Made by a program: the position numbers and the translations under genes. 64,000 nt of DNA, from assembly GCF_002891295.1 (NCBI RefSeq), contig NZ_LGUI01000005.1, positions 372,001 through 436,000 of the forward strand, in the 5' to 3' direction. Positions 20,837 to 31,473 of this stretch are shown here, piece by piece; the first letter of the stretch is position 1; each line of letters opens with the position of its first letter. Under the pieces are notes generated by a model. That model ran no database searches. It was not told the DNA's origin and worked only from the letters and a program-made list of their open reading frames with translations. Source of the DNA: Streptomyces eurocidicus. GTDB taxonomy: Bacteria; Actinomycetota; Actinomycetes; Streptomycetales; Streptomycetaceae.

Positions 20837-20954
20837 GCGACGCACGCGCGGCCGCCGGGCCGCAGGCAATCACGATGGCCGCACTTCCGCGCCGCGTGGG
20901 CGGAGACGGGGGTACCTCCCGGGCGTCAGCTCCGGGGGAGAACGGGAGGCACTC

Positions 20955-21776
20955 GTGAGTGCTCTGGTCAAGCTGACGGACGTCAGCAAGTTCTACGGGA
21001 GCATCCGGGCCCTCGAAGGGGTCTCCCTGGAGGTCCACGCGGGTGAGATCACCTGTGTGCTCGGTGACAACGGCGCCGGCAAGTCCACCCTCATCAAGAT
21101 CATCGCGGGGCTGCACCAGCACGACGCCGGCTCCTTCGAGATCGAGGGCGAGGAGACCCGTCTCGGCTCGCCCCGCGAGGCCCTGGACCGCGGCATCGCC
21201 ACGGTCTACCAGGACCTCGCGGTCGTCCCGCTGATGCCCGTCTGGCGGAACTTCTTCCTCGGCTCCGAGCCGACGAAGGGCTTCGGCCCCCTCAAGCGCC
21301 TCGACGCCGCGCGGATGCGCGAGATCACCCGCGCGGAGCTGCTGCGCATGGGCATCGACCTGCGCGACGTCGACCAGCCCATCGGGACGCTGTCCGGCGG
21401 CGAGCGGCAGTGCGTGGCGATCGCCCGCGCCGTCTACTTCGGCGCGAAGGTCCTCGTCCTCGACGAGCCGACGGCGGCACTCGGTGTCAAGCAGTCGGGC
21501 GTGGTGCTGAAGTACGTGGCCGCGGCCCGGGACGCGGGCCTCGGCGTGGTGCTGATCACCCACAACCCGCACCACGCGTACCTGGTCGGCGACCGCTTCG
21601 TGCTCCTCAAGCGCGGTGGGATGGCCGGCAGCCACGCCAAGTCGGAGATCGCCCTGGACGAGCTGACCCGCCAGATGGCGGGCGGCAGCGAGCTCGACCA
21701 GCTCAGCCACGAGCTGGCGCGGGCGACCGGCCCGGACGTGATCGGCGGCAAACGGGTCGCCACCGACGAGGGCTGA
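20955..21776 (+). CDS. sugar ABC transporter ATP-binding protein (CUT2, single NBD)
   Basis: A 273-residue ATPase with Walker A GDNGAGKST (about residue 37), Q-loop VYQD, signature LSGGERQ (about 145), Walker B VLVLDEP and switch His in LITHN. Unlike RbsA/XylG of enterics it has one nucleotide-binding domain, so it must dimerise. GTG at 20955. The 118-bp gap before it contains a CCTCCCGGG / CTCCGGGGGAG hairpin reminiscent of the repeats at 30 and 3371. A strong terminator follows. Confidence 0.93.
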   Translation: MSALVKLTDVSKFYGSIRALEGVSLEVHAGEITCVLGDNGAGKSTLIKIIAGLHQHDAGSFEIEGEETRLGSPREALDRGIATVYQDLAVVPLMPVWRNFFLGSEPTKGFGPLKRLDAARMREITRAELLRMGIDLRDVDQPIGTLSGGERQCVAIARAVYFGAKVLVLDEPTAALGVKQSGVVLKYVAAARDAGLGVVLITHNPHHAYLVGDRFVLLKRGGMAGSHAKSEIALDELTRQMAGGSELDQLSHELARATGPDVIGGKRVATDEG

Positions 21777-21805
21777 CGCCCCCCGTCCCCCTTTTTCATG
21801 ATCGT

Positions 21806-21834
21806 CGGACGGGCCGGATTTTCCGGCCCGTCCG
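21806..21834 (+). terminator. terminator of the transporter operon
   Basis: Perfect 13-bp inverted repeat CGGACGGGCCGGA / TCCGGCCCGTCCG around a TTT loop, 29 bp after the ATPase stop. The ROK kinase therefore probably has its own promoter in the following 180 bp. Confidence 0.75.
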
Positions 21835-22014
21835 GCGTTTCGGCGACCGGGAGCCCCCGGGGGAGCGCCACCGCGATGCGGTACCAAGCGCGCCGGTGAG
21901 GCACAATCGCACCGACCGTAACCATCGAGGGACCCCCTCCAGAGACCACCGCGGGGACGACGACACCGTGCGAGCACGCAGCCGTACCGCCAGGCCCCAC
22001 ACCGTGGAGGCGTC

Positions 22015-23133
22015 ATGAGCATGTACCGCGAGCTCCACCGGGGCGCGGCCAGAGCCACCGTGCTCCGCACCGTCGGAACCCGCGAGCGCCGCTCGCACCT
22101 CACCGCCCCCCGGGTCCCCACCGTCGGCATCGACATCGGCGGCACCAAGGTCATGGCGGGCGTCGTGGACGCCGACGGCAACATCCTGGAGAAGCTCCGC
22201 ACGGAGACCCCGGACAAGTCCAAGAGCCCCAAGGTCGTCGAGGACACGATCACGGAGCTGGTCCTGGACCTCTCCGACCGGCACGACGTGCACGCCGTGG
22301 GCATCGGCGCCGCCGGCTGGGTCGACGCCGACCGCAACCGCGTCCTGTTCGCCCCGCACCTGTCCTGGCGCAACGAGCCCCTGCGCGACCGCCTGGCCGG
22401 CCGGCTCGCCGTCCCGGTCATGGTCGACAACGACGCCAACACCGCCGCCTGGGCGGAATGGCGCTTCGGCGCCGGCCGGGGCGAGGACCATCTGGTGATG
22501 ATCACCCTGGGCACCGGGATCGGCGGCGCCATCCTGGAGGACGGCCAGGTCAAGCGGGGCAAGTACGGGGTCGCCGGCGAGTTCGGCCATATGCAGGTCG
22601 TCCCCGGCGGGCACCGCTGTCCGTGCGGCAACCGCGGCTGCTGGGAGCAGTACAGCTCCGGCAACGCCCTGGTCCGCGAGGCCCGCGAACTGGCCGCCGC
22701 CGAGTCCCCGGTCGCGTACGGCATCATCGACCGCGTCGGCGGCAACATCTCCGAGATCACCGGACCGCTCATCACCGAGCTGGCCCGCTCCGGCGACGCC
22801 ATGTGCGTGGAGCTGCTCCAGGACATCGGCCAGTGGCTCGGCGTCGGCATCGCCAACCTCGCCGCCGCCCTGGACCCGTCCTGCTTCGTCATCGGCGGTG
22901 GCGTCAGCGCCGCCGACGACCTGCTGATCGCCCCCGCCCGGGACGCCTTCCGCCGCCACCTCACCGGCCGCGGCTACCGTCCGGAGGCCCGTATCGTCAA
23001 GGCACAGCTCGGCCCCGAGGCCGGCATGGTCGGCGCCGCCGACCTGGCCCGGCTCGTCGCCCGCCGCTTCCGCCGCGCCAACCGGCGCCGCGTGGAGCGC
23101 TACGAGCGCTACGCGCGCGCGGGCCGCGGGTGA
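22015..23133 (+). CDS. ROK family sugar kinase (glucokinase-like)
   Basis: A 372-residue cytosolic sugar kinase, similar along its length to Streptomyces GlkA. ATP-binding DIGGTKVMAG near residue 39, catalytic Asp in VDNDANTAAWAEW near 140, and the zinc-binding ROK signature with CPCGNRGCWEQY near 201. No N-terminal DNA-binding domain, so it is an enzyme rather than a ROK repressor. The basic C-terminal tail (RRFRRANRRRVERYERYAR) is unusual and may be a local addition. It plausibly phosphorylates the sugar imported by the adjacent transporter. The next gene overlaps it as GTGA. Confidence 0.92.
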   Translation: MSMYRELHRGAARATVLRTVGTRERRSHLTAPRVPTVGIDIGGTKVMAGVVDADGNILEKLRTETPDKSKSPKVVEDTITELVLDLSDRHDVHAVGIGAAGWVDADRNRVLFAPHLSWRNEPLRDRLAGRLAVPVMVDNDANTAAWAEWRFGAGRGEDHLVMITLGTGIGGAILEDGQVKRGKYGVAGEFGHMQVVPGGHRCPCGNRGCWEQYSSGNALVREARELAAAESPVAYGIIDRVGGNISEITGPLITELARSGDAMCVELLQDIGQWLGVGIANLAAALDPSCFVIGGGVSAADDLLIAPARDAFRRHLTGRGYRPEARIVKAQLGPEAGMVGAADLARLVARRFRRANRRRVERYERYARAGRG

Positions 23134-23723
23134 CGGTCACCATGGACCACCCCGACCGCACCGACGTGCCCGGACAGGCCGACCGGGGGCCGGACCGGAA
23201 GCAGCCGGCCGCCCCCCGCCGGCACCGCTGGGTCAAGCCGCTCGTCATCTTCCTGCTCATCGCCATCCCCGCCGGCTACCTCTATATCTCCGCGATGCAG
23301 AGCCGGGGCGGCAGCGAGTCCAAGAAGGAGCAGGCCAAGGCCGTCGGCCTGGAGGAGGGCTGGCCCTCCCGGCTCCAGCGCCGCATCTACGAGGTGTGGA
23401 TCCCCCCGTACTCCGCGGACGTCGCCACCTACGAGACCAACTCGTGGAAGGCCAGCTCGCTGTACGTGCAGTTCACCACCACCCGCGACGGGCTGGAGAA
23501 CTTCCTCGCCAAGTCCGGCCGGAACCTCGGCGACCTGGAGGAGGGCGAGGTCACCGTCGACTCCGAGGAGGCGGCGGAGGTCGGCTGGGACTTCGGCGCC
23601 GGACACCACTGGTCGGGCACGGTGCTGGAGCAGGACAAGCCCAAGCCGTCCCTGGAGATCACGGTCAATCTGGACAATCCGCAGTATCCGAAGGTCTACC
23701 TGGTCTCCACGACCACGCCCTGA
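23130..23723 (+). CDS. single-pass membrane protein of unknown function
   Basis: A 197-residue protein with a Pro/Arg-rich cytosolic head, one membrane segment (VKPLVIFLLIAIPAGYLYIS, about residues 35-54) and an exposed C-terminal domain of about 140 residues rich in Glu, Tyr and Trp. GTG at 23130 overlaps the kinase stop (GTGA); ATG at 23142 is an alternative. I recognise no family. Coupling to the kinase suggests a link with the sugar locus, or simple co-transcription. Confidence 0.72.
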   Translation: MTVTMDHPDRTDVPGQADRGPDRKQPAAPRRHRWVKPLVIFLLIAIPAGYLYISAMQSRGGSESKKEQAKAVGLEEGWPSRLQRRIYEVWIPPYSADVATYETNSWKASSLYVQFTTTRDGLENFLAKSGRNLGDLEEGEVTVDSEEAAEVGWDFGAGHHWSGTVLEQDKPKPSLEITVNLDNPQYPKVYLVSTTTP

Positions 23724-23792
23724 GACCGCTGTCAACCCGGACAATCCGTGGTGCCGGCGGGACTTCGACGCCCCCACGGCGACCCCTTGACC

Positions 23793-23873
23793 GTGTCCCC
23801 GCCACACCGGACCGACGGCCCCGAGGACGTGCCCGTACTCGTCCTCGGCCCCTCGCTGGGCACCAGGTCGTAG
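23793..23873 (+). pseudogene. 5' relic of a pcaD-like enol-lactonase gene
   Basis: Twenty-six codons from a GTG read into DGPEDVPVLVLGPSLGT before a stop. This matches the first ~25 codons of the intact pcaD-pcaC gene at 58864 (SDGPEDAPVLVLGPALGA), at roughly 80 percent identity in DNA with mostly third-base changes, so it is an older paralogue rather than a fresh copy. Nothing resembling the rest of the enzyme follows. The remainder of the ~300-bp gap (23724-24023) looks empty. It marks the left edge of the accessory region. Confidence 0.6.
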
Positions 23874-24023
23874 AGACCGTCCAGGAAGAGCGCTCAAGGC
23901 AGGCCAGGGCCTCGTGTCCCGGGGAGTCCGCACAGTCGGTGAGACGCGTCTGACAGCTCGCGAGACGACGGGCCTCCGCCGTCACCGGTTCCCGGGGCGG
24001 CCGTCCGGCGGGGCGAGCCGTAG

Positions 24024-25040
24024 TCAGGGATAGAGCAGTGTTTTGACGGCGCGGCGTTCGTCCATGGCACGGTAGCCCTCGGCAGCGTGGTCGAGGGGAA
24101 GAGTGAGGTCGAAGACCTTGCCGGGGTCGATGCGGCCGTCGAGGACCTGTTCGATCAAGCCGGGCAGAAAACGGCGCACGGGGGCCGGGCCGCCGCGCAG
24201 CGCCACCTGCGAGCGGAACAGCTCTCGGCCGTCGATCCGGATGCCGTGGGGGACGCCGACGAACCCGACGGTGCCGCCGGGACGGGCGGAGCGCAGGGCT
24301 TGCCGCATCGCCTCGGGTGTGCCGACGCACTCGAGCACGGCGTCGGCACCGATGCCGCCGGTCAGCTCCCTGATCCGTGCCGCGCCCTCGTCGCCGCGCT
24401 CGGCGACGAGGGCGGTGGCCCCGAGTTCCAGGGCGAGCTTCCGGCGGGAGGCATGGCGGCTCATGGTGATGATGCGTTCGGCGCCGAGCCACCTGGCGGC
24501 GATCACTCCGCAGAGGCCGACCGCACCGTCGCCGACGACCGCGACGGTGGCGCCGGGCCCGGCCCCCGCGGCCACGGCGGCGTACCAGCCGGTGCTCGCG
24601 ACGTCGGAGAGGGCGAGCAGGCCGGGAATATGTTCCTCGGCCGGCCGGCGGTCGAGGGCCACCAGCGTGCCGTCGGCCAGCGGAACACGGACGTACTCGG
24701 CCTGGCAGCCGTTGATGAACTCGCCGTCCGGGCAGGACGCCTGGTATCCGGCCCGGCAGATCGCGCAGGCGTTGTCCGAGGCGAAGAACGAGCCGATGAC
24801 GAATTGGCCCGGCCTGACGGAGGTGACCTCGCTGCCGGTCTCCTCGACGACGCCGACGTACTCGTGGCCGATGGGGTGTGGCGTGCCGACGGGGCTGATG
24901 CCGCGGTACTCCCACAGATCGGAGCCGCAGACGCAGGTGGCGACCACTCGTACGACCGCGTCGGTCGGGTTGACGATCTCCGGGTCCGGGACGTTCTCCA
25001 CCCGGATGTCGCCGGGAGCATGGATGAATGTTGCTCGCAT
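24024..25040 (-). CDS. zinc-dependent alcohol dehydrogenase (MDR family)
   Basis: A 338-residue NAD(P)-dependent medium-chain dehydrogenase. CVCGSDLWEYRG near residue 37 and GHEYVGVVEE near 59 hold the catalytic-zinc ligands; four Cys between about 89 and 103 (NACAICRAGYQASC) fit, at least partly, the structural zinc lobe; VAVVGDGAVGLCGVIAA near 168 is the Rossmann loop. ATG at 25040 is used. It is the last gene of the minus-strand cluster, 83 bp after the phosphoribosyltransferase-HD gene, and could oxidise a hydroxyl on the pathway product. A general detoxifying role is the alternative. Confidence 0.9.
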   Translation of the reverse strand: MRATFIHAPGDIRVENVPDPEIVNPTDAVVRVVATCVCGSDLWEYRGISPVGTPHPIGHEYVGVVEETGSEVTSVRPGQFVIGSFFASDNACAICRAGYQASCPDGEFINGCQAEYVRVPLADGTLVALDRRPAEEHIPGLLALSDVASTGWYAAVAAGAGPGATVAVVGDGAVGLCGVIAARWLGAERIITMSRHASRRKLALELGATALVAERGDEGAARIRELTGGIGADAVLECVGTPEAMRQALRSARPGGTVGFVGVPHGIRIDGRELFRSQVALRGGPAPVRRFLPGLIEQVLDGRIDPGKVFDLTLPLDHAAEGYRAMDERRAVKTLLYP

Positions 25041-25123
25041 GAGTCTTTCCGATGTTGGGCGAGGCCGGCCCGCGACCGGCGCACCCGCCCCGCCTGGGCG
25101 GCCGGGTGCGCCGGCGTTCTCTG

Positions 25124-26599
25124 TCAGTTCCCGGGACCCGTACGGGGGACCCAGCCGTTGGCACCACCGGTGCGGATCAAGTCCTGCGCGTATCGCCACA
25201 GGTCTGCCGAAGCGTCCTCGATGACGGACTTCCGGGCGAGCACGTCGCCCTCCGTGACTCCTGGAGTGCGCCAGGTCCCACCACGATTGCCGTAGTTCAG
25301 CAGGAGTGGCTGGAGCCGGTCCATTGCCTTCGCGAAGCGTGCCTCGGGGGTCACCCGTGCTTCGAACTCGTCCCACAGAGCCCGGAACCGCTCGGCCTGG
25401 CCGGCGGGCAGGACGGCGAAGAGCTTCTCCGCGGCCCGCTGTTCCCTCACGTCCTGATCGGCGGCGGCCATGGTGTCGTAGATGAAGGTGTCCCCTGCGT
25501 AGATCTCCACGAGATCGTGAACGACGACCAGGGCGAGGACCTTGCCGACGTCGACGGGCTCGTCCGCGTACTCGGCGAGCACCAGGGCCATCAGAGCGAG
25601 GTGCCAGGAGTGTTCGGCGTCGTTCTCCTTGCGGTCCGCCGCCAGGAGCGGGCTTTGCCGGAAGACGTTCTTGAGCCGGTCGGCCTCGATCACGAACTCG
25701 ATCTGGCGGCGCAACCGCTCGGGGGTGTCGCCGGGTTGCTGGAACGACGCGGCGAGCAGAGGCGCGTCCTGGTCCGGCTCCTGGGGCGTCAGGCGTTCCC
25801 GCGATGCTCCCGGCGGCGTCGGCGGTGCCACCGGGCCGATGGTGTCGCCGATGTCGCCGAGGATGAGGGACGCCCGGTCGGCGGGATCCACCGAGTAGAA
25901 CCTTTCGTCGAGCACCCCGGACACGTGCCCGACGTGCAGCGTCAGCGAGATCTCCGACTGCTCCGCGAACCTGGCCAGAGCGAGGGCACCTTCCTCGGTC
26001 GCGTGGCAGGTGAAGACGTCGACCACGGCCCCCGGCCGGGCCGTCAGCCGCATCGCGGCCATCAGCGTCACGCCACTGGCCACCACCCCGTCGACGATCA
26101 CCAAGCGGTCGGTCCGGGCGGGGAGCCGGTCGTCCACGCCGACGAGCAGGCCGCCGTCCACCGGCATGCGCTTCGCCTGCGGCGTCCAGCCCCGACGATG
26201 GGGCAGCACATCGAGCAGCTCGGCCAGGATCCGCCCCTCGCGTTCCGGGGCGATGACGGTCGCTCCCGGCACGGACGCGGCGTCCATCACCTGGACGGCA
26301 AGCATGCCGTAGATGTCGAGCAGTGCCCGCAGATAGCGCTCACGGTCCACGTCCCGGGGCGCGGGACTGTTGGCGATGGCCGTGACGGTGGCCATTCGCT
26401 CGATCACACGGGGGTCTTCGGCGGACGCGATGTGTATGTTGCCCGGCAGAATGCCCGGCGCGTGCAGGGACTTCAGCACCTGCGAGTCGAAATGGACCAG
26501 GTCACTGAACCGGGTGTCATATCGGCTCTCATAGCTCTCCACGGTACGCAGGGCGTCCGGGGAGAGTTCGGCCCAGTCCACTGTGGTGATGGTGCTCAC
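25124..26599 (-). CDS. phosphoribosyltransferase-HD phosphohydrolase fusion
   Basis: A 491-residue two-domain enzyme. Residues about 95-255 resemble type I phosphoribosyltransferases: the PRPP loop is VIVDGVVASGVTLM (167-180), which differs from the usual DDxxxTG by having a single Asp followed by Gly. Residues about 290-450 are an HD domain of the YfbR/5'-nucleotidase sort: NDAEHSWHLA (His 330) and VVVHDLVEIYAGD (H361, D362). Together they could make a nucleoside 5'-monophosphate from a base and PRPP and then remove the phosphate. GTG at 26599 is preceded by GGAGG; the open frame extends 90 bp further without support. Lies between the alcohol dehydrogenase and the P450. Confidence 0.82.
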   Translation of the reverse strand: MSTITTVDWAELSPDALRTVESYESRYDTRFSDLVHFDSQVLKSLHAPGILPGNIHIASAEDPRVIERMATVTAIANSPAPRDVDRERYLRALLDIYGMLAVQVMDAASVPGATVIAPEREGRILAELLDVLPHRRGWTPQAKRMPVDGGLLVGVDDRLPARTDRLVIVDGVVASGVTLMAAMRLTARPGAVVDVFTCHATEEGALALARFAEQSEISLTLHVGHVSGVLDERFYSVDPADRASLILGDIGDTIGPVAPPTPPGASRERLTPQEPDQDAPLLAASFQQPGDTPERLRRQIEFVIEADRLKNVFRQSPLLAADRKENDAEHSWHLALMALVLAEYADEPVDVGKVLALVVVHDLVEIYAGDTFIYDTMAAADQDVREQRAAEKLFAVLPAGQAERFRALWDEFEARVTPEARFAKAMDRLQPLLLNYGNRGGTWRTPGVTEGDVLARKSVIEDASADLWRYAQDLIRTGGANGWVPRTGPGN

Positions 26600-26640
26600 C
26601 GGCAGCCTCCGGTTTGTGCTTCGGATACGGGTTCGCATGT

Positions 26641-27834
26641 CTACCGGCGCCATGGGGTGAATCTCACCGGAAGCGAGTCGAACCCCCACAGCAGATTCGA
26701 CCGCAGCCGACGCACCGGGCCGGTGAGTTCGGCGGCTTCCGCGCGCCGTGTGATCTCCTCGAACATCACTGTGAGCTCGAGCCTGGCGAGTGCGGCGCCG
26801 ATGCAGTAGTGGTTCCCCTGGATGAACCCAAGATGGCGGTTCGGGGAGCGCTCGATGTCGAAGCGTTCCGGGTCGGCGAAGACCGCCTCGTCACGATTCG
26901 CCGACGGCAGCCACGCTATGACGTGCTCTCCTGCGCGAATGCGCTGTCCGCCGAGTTCCACGTCCTCTCTTGCGGTGCGGAGGGCGTGCATGACCGGAGA
27001 GGTGTACCGGATCACTTCCTGGACCGCCGAAGGCATCAGGCCCGGGTTGTCCCGCAGCTTCCGCCACTGATCCGGGTTGTTGATCAGGGCCAGCAGCCCG
27101 CCCACCGTGGCGTGCCTCGTCGTCTCGTTGCCGCCGGAGATGAGCGCGTCGCAGTTGTAGAAGACCTCCTGCTCGGTCAGCGGCGCCCCGTCGATCTCGC
27201 CGCGCACCAGGGCACTCATGAGATCGTCCTGCGGATTCCGTCTCCGCTCCACGGCCAGTTCCTGGAAGTAGCAGAGGATCTCGGTGTGGGCCCGCACCTT
27301 CTCCGCCTCTTCCGCTTCGTCGAGCGCGGTGGAGCTCCAGGCGAAGCGTGTGCGGTCGACCATGAAGTCCCAGTCGGCCGGCGGAACTCCCATCATGTCG
27401 CAGATGACCGATACCGGAAGCTTCTGAGCGACACGGGTGAACTCGCACTCACCGCCTGCCATGGCGTCGTCGATGGCCTTGGCGGCGGTCCTTCGCATAT
27501 TGGCTTCGAGGCGGTTGACCATTTTCGGCGTGAAAGCCGAGCTGATGACCTTCCGGATCTTGTCGTGCCGGGGAGGGTCGGTGACGTTGAGCATCTTGCC
27601 GGCCGCCGCGGCCAGGACCCGCGGACTGGAGTCCAGGCGCATCCCGTTCTCGGAACTGAAGACGTGCGGGTCGGTGAGCATGTCAGTGCACAGACGGTGC
27701 GTCATCACCGCCCAGAAGTGTTCACCGTTCGCCCGCCGGTTCAGGTAGACGGGTTGCTCGGCTCGCAGTTGAGCCCACACCAGCTCCGGATCGGACTCTT
27801 GATAGATCATCGGGTCCGACAGATCAACGTTCAC
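26641..27834 (-). CDS. cytochrome P450, probable carrier-bound amino-acid hydroxylase
   Basis: A 397-residue P450: I-helix ISGGNETTRH near residue 235, K-helix QEVIRYTSPV near 273, heme loop FIQGNHYCIGAALARLEL near 337. Sitting next to an adenylation-carrier protein and a thioesterase, it fits enzymes such as NikQ or NovI that beta-hydroxylate an aminoacyl group held on a carrier (family knowledge); substrate is inferred, not seen. GTG at 27834 is preferred because GGAG stands nine bases upstream; an upstream ATG at 27900 would overlap the thioesterase gene. The stop lies 41 bp before the phosphoribosyltransferase start. Confidence 0.92.
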   Translation of the reverse strand: MNVDLSDPMIYQESDPELVWAQLRAEQPVYLNRRANGEHFWAVMTHRLCTDMLTDPHVFSSENGMRLDSSPRVLAAAAGKMLNVTDPPRHDKIRKVISSAFTPKMVNRLEANMRRTAAKAIDDAMAGGECEFTRVAQKLPVSVICDMMGVPPADWDFMVDRTRFAWSSTALDEAEEAEKVRAHTEILCYFQELAVERRRNPQDDLMSALVRGEIDGAPLTEQEVFYNCDALISGGNETTRHATVGGLLALINNPDQWRKLRDNPGLMPSAVQEVIRYTSPVMHALRTAREDVELGGQRIRAGEHVIAWLPSANRDEAVFADPERFDIERSPNRHLGFIQGNHYCIGAALARLELTVMFEEITRRAEAAELTGPVRRLRSNLLWGFDSLPVRFTPWRR

Positions 27835-27886
27835 TTGTTTTCTCCAGGTACATGAGGAGCCTTGGCGCCCCAGAAGTGACGTACTG

Positions 27887-28691
27887 TCACCGGACGACAT
27901 CCAGCACGTCGTTCACAGCCTCTACGACCTCGTCCCGGTGGCTCGTCAGATAGAAATGGCCGCCGGGGAAGGAGCGGATCTCGAATCCGCCCCGGGTCAC
28001 CTCCGCCCAGGCGTGCAGATCGCCGGCCTGGGCGACGTCGTCCTGCCGCCCCGTGAAGACGGTGAGGCCGGTCTGCAGCATTCGGTCGAGGCGCCCGGTG
28101 TAGGACTGTATGAGTCCGTAGTCGTTGCGGATCGCCGGCAGAAGGACCGACCTCATGTCCGGATCGTCCAACAGGGCGGCGCCGCCGGTGCCCAGGCGCT
28201 TGAGCATGGCCACGAGTTGATCGTCATCCAGACAGCGCGCGCCCTCATGACCGGCGAAGGGGCGGACGCGGTGCGGCGCGGCACACCCGGAGACCAGAAG
28301 GTGCCGGACGGTGCGCCCTCTGCCGGCGGCTTCCAGTCGGCGGACGACTTCGTAGCCGACCGCGGCGCCCATGCTGTGACCGAAGATCACCGTCGGCAGA
28401 TCGAGGAACCGCGACAGCTCATGGGTGATCAGCTCGGCCAGCGTGTGCATGTCGGTGACGAAGGGCTCGCTGATCCGGTTCTCCCTGCCCGGGTACTGGA
28501 TCGCCCACAACTCCACGTCGGCCGGAAGCAGGCCGCTCCAATCCCGGTAGAAGCCGGCCGTGCCGCCGGCGTGCGGGAAGCACACCAGCCGCAGGCGGGC
28601 CGACGGGGCCGGGCAGAGTGTTCTGATCCAGGGGCCGTTCGCTCGGGGTCGCGAGTTCACGGGACCTGTTTCTCCCCGCACCACCGGCCGG

Positions 28692-28711
<20 letters not shown>
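27887..28711 (-). CDS. type II thioesterase
   Basis: A 274-residue alpha/beta hydrolase of the NRPS/PKS-associated TE II family: oxyanion region CFPHAGGTAGFYRDW near residue 43, nucleophile elbow IFGHSMGAAVGYE near 108, and C-terminal His in PGGHFYLTSH near 250. It either frees the modified amino acid from the carrier (as NikP2 does) or edits mis-loaded carriers. It overlaps the NRPS 3' end by 20 bp, so production is coupled. ATG at 28711 is used; a downstream in-frame GTG is possible. Confidence 0.93.
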
Positions 28712-30773
<2,062 letters not shown>

Positions 30774-30801
30774 CGGTACGGGGTGGAGGGGGTCCGGCAC
30801 G

Positions 30802-31473
30802 TCAGCCCAGCACCTTTGCCACGGCCGCCGGTACGTCGGAGAGCGCGTGGACGAGCACGGTGGGGTGGTGGTCGGCAAGGGAGGATCCGGTGTAGCCCCA
30901 GGCCGCTCCAATGGACGGGACCCCGGCCGCCGTCGCGGCGGCGATGTCAGTGGGGCTGTCGCCGACGAAGCACGCGCGTGCCGGGTGCACTTCGAGGTGT
31001 TCGAGGGCAAGGGCGATGCCCGCGCCGGAGGGCTTGGGTTCGGCGTCCCCCCAGCCGACCACCACGTGGAAGAGGGAGGACAGCTCTTCCGGGACGAGCC
31101 AGGCCAGTCGTGTACGGGGCTGCATGGTGACCACGCCGATGGCCGAGCCCCGGGCACGGAGGGTCCGCAGGACGTTGACGGCTCCGCGGAAGAGGACGGT
31201 GTCCCGGGTGGCGACCGCCAGTGCCGTCTCCCAAACGGCTCCGAAGGCGGTCTCCTTGTCGAGGACGCCGAGGTGCGCCAGGGATTCGTAATGCGGGAGG
31301 CGATCCAGATCGGGCCCCAGCAGGGACTCGTCGACGCGCCTCCCCAGTGCCGCCGTGGCGGTTCCCAGGATCGCGCGGCGCATGGCTTCCCGGCTGTCCA
31401 GGAGGACACCGTCCAGGTCGAAGAGAACAGCGTTGTTGAAAGTGTTCGCCGATGATTGCGTTGATTCGGTCAT
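30802..31473 (-). CDS. HAD family phosphatase
   Basis: A 223-residue haloacid-dehalogenase-type hydrolase: motif I FDLDGVLLDS (Asp nucleophile pair, about residues 18-22), motif II VVTMQPRTRL near 113, motif III Lys in AEPKPSG near 143, motif IV VGDSPTDIAAA near 165. It resembles phosphoglycolate-phosphatase-like enzymes that act on small phosphates or 5'-nucleotides. Start overlaps the MFS stop as ATGA; the NRPS follows 28 bp later. In this cluster it could dephosphorylate a pathway intermediate. Confidence 0.9.
   Translation of the reverse strand: MTESTQSSANTFNNAVLFDLDGVLLDSREAMRRAILGTATAALGRRVDESLLGPDLDRLPHYESLAHLGVLDKETAFGAVWETALAVATRDTVLFRGAVNVLRTLRARGSAIGVVTMQPRTRLAWLVPEELSSLFHVVVGWGDAEPKPSGAGIALALEHLEVHPARACFVGDSPTDIAAATAAGVPSIGAAWGYTGSSLADHHPTVLVHALSDVPAAVAKVLG

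Noticed and set aside
30774..31409. An N-terminal extension of the NRPS by about 212 residues.
   Set aside because: It overlaps the HAD phosphatase gene in another frame and is low-complexity; the MbtH domain begins just after 30773.
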